Assembly: GCF_937926365.1 (NCBI RefSeq)
Contig: NZ_CALAOH010000218.1
Span: 1 to 27,612, forward strand
Direction of reading: 5' to 3'
DNA from: an uncultured Azohydromonas sp.
GTDB lineage: Bacteria; Pseudomonadota; Gammaproteobacteria; Burkholderiales; Burkholderiaceae_C
DNA: 27,612 nucleotides
Part shown: positions 24,739-27,612 of the stretch, piece by piece
Layout: each line of letters starts with the position of its first letter
Numbering within the stretch: position 1 is the first letter of the stretch
Notes under the pieces: model-generated
The model's database searches: none
Told to the model about the DNA's origin: nothing
Seen by the model: the letters and a program-made list of their open reading frames with translations, nothing else
Translations under genes and position numbers: made by a program

Positions 24739-25656
24739 TCAGAGGAAGGGCGCCACCAGGGCCTTGGTCTGCTCCGTCACCGCGCGCGCCACTTCGGGCG
24801 CCAGGCGCCGGAGCCAGTGGCGGGGCAGGGCGGCGGCGCCGCAGCGCGCGCCGGCAAGCATGCCCACCAGCGCGGCGGTGGTGTCCGCATCCTCGCCGCG
24901 GTTGGCCGCGGCCACCACGGCCGCCTCGAAATCGGCGTGGCGGGTGAAGGCCCACAACACCGTCTGCACCGTGTCCACCACGTAGGCGCTGGCGCGGCCC
25001 GGGTAGGGCTCGAAACGGAACACCGGGTACTCCGCCACCAGCCGCGCCGCGCGCTGCTCCAGGGTGGCGGCGTCCGCGCCCGCGAGCTGCAGGCGCAGCA
25101 TGTGGCCCAGGCCCAGCGTGGCCGCGTCGGAGTGCGGGTGGTTGTGCGTGATGTGCGCCTGGGCCAGCGAGATGTTCCTGAACGCCGCGTCGTCGTCCAG
25201 CGTGGCCAGCGCCACCGGCAGGTTGCGCATGAGCGCCCCGTTGCCAGCGTCGCCTTCGTTGACCGGCGTGGACAGCGCCCCGATGCGGATGTAGCGCTGA
25301 ATGCCGCGGCGGCAGGTGTTGCCGCAGTCCACCGGGCGGCCGCGCCACCACGCCACGAAGGCCTCGGCGATGAGCCGCGTGTCGCCCATCTTGCGCTGGC
25401 GCCGGCCTTCGAGCAGCGCGTTGCCCAGCGCCAGGCTCATGGTGGTGTCGTCCGTGACCTGCCCCGGGGGCAGGTTCAGCCACCCGCCGCCGGTGATGTG
25501 CCGGTGCACGCCGCCCTGGTCGGCAAAGCGCAGCGCGATCTCGCGCGGCGTCATGAACTCCACCGTGGCGCCCAGCGCGTCGCCCAGGGCCAGGCCCAGG
25601 TAGGCGCCCAGGGCACGGTCGAGCAGTCCACCCGTCGGTCCGCCATCACACGCCAT
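24739..25656 (-). CDS. draG: ADP-ribosyl-[dinitrogen reductase] hydrolase
   Basis: Removes ADP-ribose from the modified arginine of NifH, reactivating nitrogenase. 305 aa, the usual size. Di-manganese site motifs are visible: the early GDALGATVEF, VTDDTTMSLALGNAL, the GNGALMRNLPVAL stretch, THNHPHSDAA and the late NRGEDADTTAALVGMLAGA. The start is an ATG overlapping the draT stop by 11 bp, with GGAGG seven bases upstream. It is followed by the PPC protein gene. Longer frames upstream are draT read out of frame. Confidence 0.96.
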   Translation of the reverse strand: MACDGGPTGGLLDRALGAYLGLALGDALGATVEFMTPREIALRFADQGGVHRHITGGGWLNLPPGQVTDDTTMSLALGNALLEGRRQRKMGDTRLIAEAFVAWWRGRPVDCGNTCRRGIQRYIRIGALSTPVNEGDAGNGALMRNLPVALATLDDDAAFRNISLAQAHITHNHPHSDAATLGLGHMLRLQLAGADAATLEQRAARLVAEYPVFRFEPYPGRASAYVVDTVQTVLWAFTRHADFEAAVVAAANRGEDADTTAALVGMLAGARCGAAALPRHWLRRLAPEVARAVTEQTKALVAPFL

Positions 25657-26503
25657 AGCTGGCCTCCACTTCGTAATCGCCGCCCAGCGCCAGGACTTCG
25701 GACTCGCCCTGCAGCGAGCGCGTGCCCAGCAACCCGGGCACGAGCAGCAGCTTGACGCGCGGCACGCGCGCGTGCAGCAGCCAGTCGCCGAAGCAGTCCG
25801 CCGTCTCCCGCGACAGGCTGAAGGACACGATGTTGTTGAGCCGCACGGTGCAGCGCCGCTTCCGCAGCGAGCCGCCGATCGTCTGCTCCTCGCAGCGGGT
25901 GCTGCCACGCCACAGCGGCACGTGCGTGCCCGGGCCCAGCAGCTGGAAGCGCCACAGCATCCACTGGCAGAACTCGAACAACAGGTCGAGCTGCTGGTAG
26001 ATGTTGTTGTTGTGGTAACGGCTGGTGCTCTTCTCCTCCAGGTACGCCACCCAGGCCGGCGAGGGGAAGCGCCGCAGCGGCGCCTTGTGGAAGGTGGGCA
26101 CCAGGCCGAAGCGGCTCTCCACCCAGCCCTTGAGCACGGCGCCAGCGGGACCGTTGGCATCCATGCCCCAGCCCTGCAGCAGCTTCAGGTAGCTCGCCTT
26201 CCAGCGCCGGCTCTCGGATGCGGGCGCCCGGCCGGCGGGCTTGGCCAGGCCGAAGACGAGTTCCATGTAATGCTCGAACACCTCGCGGGCCTCGTCGGCA
26301 TGGCCGCACTGGTCCAGCAAGGCAAAAAGGCCCGCGCTCGATGCACGGGCCCCGGCAATGCGCAACCGGCGCGGATGCGCATTGAACTCGACGCTGCCCA
26401 GCAGCGGCGCCGGTACGCCGACCAGATTGGTGCCGTACCAGCGGGCCGGGTCGGACTCTCCCGCCAGCACGGCATCCTGCGCTTGAGCCGGCGGGAAAGC
26501 CAC
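25646..26503 (-). CDS. draT: NAD+-dinitrogen-reductase ADP-ribosyltransferase
   Basis: Transfers ADP-ribose from NAD+ to an arginine of NifH, switching nitrogenase off when ammonium appears or energy falls. 285 aa. Family landmarks are RWYGTNLVGVPAPLLGSVEF, FALLDQCGHADEAREVFEHY, KSTSRYHNNNIYQQLDLLFE and the C-terminal SLQGESEVLALGGDYEVEA. The start is a GTG with GAGG six bases upstream and lies 7 bp beyond the stop of the upstream 206-aa gene, so they are co-transcribed. The overlap with draG couples their translation. Confidence 0.96.
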   Translation of the reverse strand: MAFPPAQAQDAVLAGESDPARWYGTNLVGVPAPLLGSVEFNAHPRRLRIAGARASSAGLFALLDQCGHADEAREVFEHYMELVFGLAKPAGRAPASESRRWKASYLKLLQGWGMDANGPAGAVLKGWVESRFGLVPTFHKAPLRRFPSPAWVAYLEEKSTSRYHNNNIYQQLDLLFEFCQWMLWRFQLLGPGTHVPLWRGSTRCEEQTIGGSLRKRRCTVRLNNIVSFSLSRETADCFGDWLLHARVPRVKLLLVPGLLGTRSLQGESEVLALGGDYEVEASYGV

Positions 26504-26510
26504 GCCGGCC

Positions 26511-27131
26511 TCAGACCGGACGGTTCTCGTTCGGGTTGCGCACCGGGCCCATGCGCTGAAGGCCTTCCTCGTAAGTCATGGGCTCGAAGCTGCCCTTGAA
26601 CTTCAGCGCCGCATCGGCCACGGCGTCGGTCTTGCCGGCCGTGTCGAGCTTCTTGAGGTCGCCTTTCTCCAGGTACAGCAACTCCAGCAGCTCGTTGTAG
26701 ACCGTGGCCTCGTCGATGGGCAGCACGTGGAACGTGGCGCCGTTGTAAGCCACCTGGTACTTCTTGAGCAGGTCGATGTTGTTGCAGAACAGGAAGTACT
26801 TGCCCTCGGCACTGAGCTGCTCGCCCAGCACTTCCGCCACGTCCTTGAGGTGCTCGAAGCTCAGCAGGTAGCCGGCGAAGAACGGCAGCTTCGCATTGCC
26901 CTTCTCGGCAATGGCGATGACCTGGTCGCAGGACAGCTCCGGCGGGCGGGCCTCGTCGGCCAGCTTCGGCGCGAAGCGCAGCGCCAGCTCGCCGCGGAAG
27001 CCCACGCGGCCGGCCTTCTTGGTGGCGCCCTTGAGCACGGGGTTCAGCAGACGGCCCTGGGCCTCCAGGGGTGCCAGGGCGGTGTCGGCCAGGGCGGCGG
27101 CGACGGGGGATTCGGCAACGGTAGCGGTCAT
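26511..27131 (-). CDS. Unrecognised protein, first gene of the draT-draG operon
   Basis: 206 aa; I do not recognise the family. It appears soluble: no signal peptide or membrane segments. The first 25 residues are low-complexity alanine-rich; the rest has mixed alpha/beta character with distinctive stretches LPFFAGYLLSFEHLKDVAEV, KYFLFCNNIDLLKKYQVAYN and YNELLELLYLEKGDL. The two cysteines (SCDQV and LFCNN) are too few for an Fe-S cluster. The start has GGAG six bases before the ATG, and a sigma-54 promoter lies about 75 bp upstream. Because it is co-transcribed with draT (7 bp gap), it may assist or regulate NifH modification; this is context only. Confidence 0.85.
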   Translation of the reverse strand: MTATVAESPVAAALADTALAPLEAQGRLLNPVLKGATKKAGRVGFRGELALRFAPKLADEARPPELSCDQVIAIAEKGNAKLPFFAGYLLSFEHLKDVAEVLGEQLSAEGKYFLFCNNIDLLKKYQVAYNGATFHVLPIDEATVYNELLELLYLEKGDLKKLDTAGKTDAVADAALKFKGSFEPMTYEEGLQRMGPVRNPNENRPV

Positions 27132-27216
27132 CGAGGACTCCAGTGGGTTGAGGTCGAAACTTGTTTACAGGCCTTGCGCAACGTCAAGCGCACCACAAAG
27201 CCCTCGCAAGCACCCA

Positions 27217-27232
27217 TGCAACCCCCGTACCA
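27217..27232 (-). promoter_or_regulatory. Sigma-54 promoter of the unknown-draT-draG operon
   Basis: Read on the minus strand: TGGTACG-GGGG-TTGCA, one base off the consensus TGGCACG-N4-TTGCA, with GG and GC 12 bp apart. Transcription would start near 27206, about 75 bp before the ATG at 27131. The NifA site at 27316-27331 lies about 117 bp upstream of that start, within usual enhancer range. Confidence 0.72.
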
Positions 27233-27270
27233 CCAAGCGAATGCCCCAACCCGCCCGCAAGACGCGCCCG

Positions 27271-27294
27271 GCGATGGAGCAAACACACCATCGC
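27271..27294. promoter_or_regulatory. Inverted repeat between the two divergent promoters
   Basis: GCGATGG (27271-27277) and CCATCGC (27288-27294) form a perfect 7-bp dyad separated by 10 bases (AGCAAACACA), typical of a dimeric regulator's operator. It lies 39 bp upstream of the minus-strand -24 element and 22 bp before the NifA site. The binding protein is unknown. A hairpin is possible but has no T-run. Confidence 0.4.
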
Positions 27295-27315
27295 GACAAG
27301 GGTGCCTCCCGGCTT

Positions 27316-27331
27316 TGTCGCCTTTCCGACA
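27316..27331. promoter_or_regulatory. Shared NifA upstream activator site
   Basis: Perfect TGT-N10-ACA. The only such site in the 439-bp nifH/draTG divergent region. Its centre is almost exactly midway between the -24 elements at 27232 and 27420, so one NifA dimer could serve either promoter. Confidence 0.85.
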
Positions 27332-27419
27332 TTCCGGCGCCGCCACACACGCGCCGCATCGACGGAAAAAGCCTGCCATACAAGGCATTTCCCTCTGCGG
27401 ACACCGTGGGAACCGGACA

Positions 27420-27435
27420 TGGCACGGCCATTGCG
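27420..27435 (+). promoter_or_regulatory. Sigma-54 promoter of nifH
   Basis: TGGCACG-GCCA-TTGCG is an essentially perfect -24/-12 promoter. Transcription should start near 27446, leaving a leader of about 125 nt before the nifH ATG, longer than for nifB (about 27 nt). No strong hairpin or known riboswitch was recognised in the leader. Confidence 0.92.
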
Positions 27436-27570
27436 TAAGGCTGGTTGCGCGGACCCCATGCCAGTCCCCCAAGGCGCTGCAGAAGAAGACCACAGGCACC
27501 CAAGGCTGCATTGAGATCGCGACGACCCGCAGAGATTCGTCACTTCTCGTTCAAACACTGGAGCACTTCC

Positions 27571-27612
27571 ATGGCAAAGCTTCGTCAGATCGCCTTCTAC
27601 GGCAAGGGTGGC
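27571..27612 (+). CDS. nifH: Nitrogenase iron protein NifH, N-terminal fragment
   Basis: Dinitrogenase reductase, the Fe protein that feeds electrons to the MoFe protein with ATP hydrolysis. Only the first 14 residues are in the window, MAKLRQIAFYGKGG, which match the NifH N-terminus and the beginning of its P-loop (GKGGIGKS). GGAG lies eight bases before the ATG. The gene continues beyond the window and is presumably followed by nifD and nifK. It is the target of the DraT and DraG proteins encoded on the other side of the divergent promoter region. Confidence 0.96.
   Translation, partial: MAKLRQIAFYGKGG

Noticed and set aside
27447..27470. A minus-strand sigma-54-like sequence TGGCATG-GGGT-CCGCG in the nifH leader
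   Set aside because: The -24 part fits, but the -12 part has CC instead of TT, and a better minus-strand promoter exists at 27217-27232.

Overview
The window is high-GC DNA whose gene content points to a nitrogen-fixing betaproteobacterium of the order Burkholderiales (Azohydromonas/Rubrivivax/Ideonella-like). This rests on the style of the 5S rRNA 3' end, the nif gene set with draT-draG, sigma-54 promoters with NifA sites, and the protein families. The genus is a guess; the order is an inference from family resemblance.

Layout. 1-76: the 3' end of a 5S rRNA gene and its terminator, so an rRNA operon ends here. 217-4224 (minus): a galactose operon, GH2 beta-galactosidase/glucuronidase-like enzyme, then galT, then galK. 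4383-5955 (plus): two envelope genes, a CvpA-CAP fusion protein and an NlpC/P60 lipoprotein. 6310-8505: an OmpR-type response regulator, a lone GAF protein, an unknown protein and a lone PAAR protein. 8512-19381 (all minus): a long signalling block interrupted by an aldose 1-epimerase. It holds a receiver-histidine kinase, a single-domain receiver, an HPt protein, a STAS antagonist, a periplasmic solute-binding protein, a membrane PAS/SpoIIE-phosphatase/HATPase protein, a membrane histidine kinase and a degenerate receiver-EAL protein. It contains parts for both a phosphorelay and a partner-switching (phosphatase/anti-sigma-like kinase/STAS) module.

19382-27612 is the nif region. A non-coding stretch carries an orphan terminator, a NifA site and a sigma-54 promoter. 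Then comes a plus-strand run: nifB, a 2[4Fe-4S] ferredoxin, a HesB/IscA-like protein, a helical TPR-like protein, an LRV Fe-S repeat protein, nifZ and a DUF3024-like protein. Facing it on the minus strand is an operon of an unrecognised 206-aa protein, draT (nitrogenase reductase ADP-ribosyltransferase), draG (the removing hydrolase) and a PPC/DUF296 protein. The window ends in the first 14 codons of nifH on the plus strand.

How it works together. NifB makes the FeMo-co precursor, the ferredoxin and HesB-like protein serve electrons and Fe-S clusters, and NifZ helps P-cluster maturation. DraT/DraG switch NifH off and on by ADP-ribosylation. The 439-bp region between the unknown-draT-draG operon and nifH holds a sigma-54 promoter facing each way and one perfect TGT-N10-ACA NifA site midway between them. 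This suggests that the enzyme and its off-switch are induced together. The most interesting open items are the unknown protein that leads the draTG operon, the signalling block, and the orphan terminator upstream of nifB.
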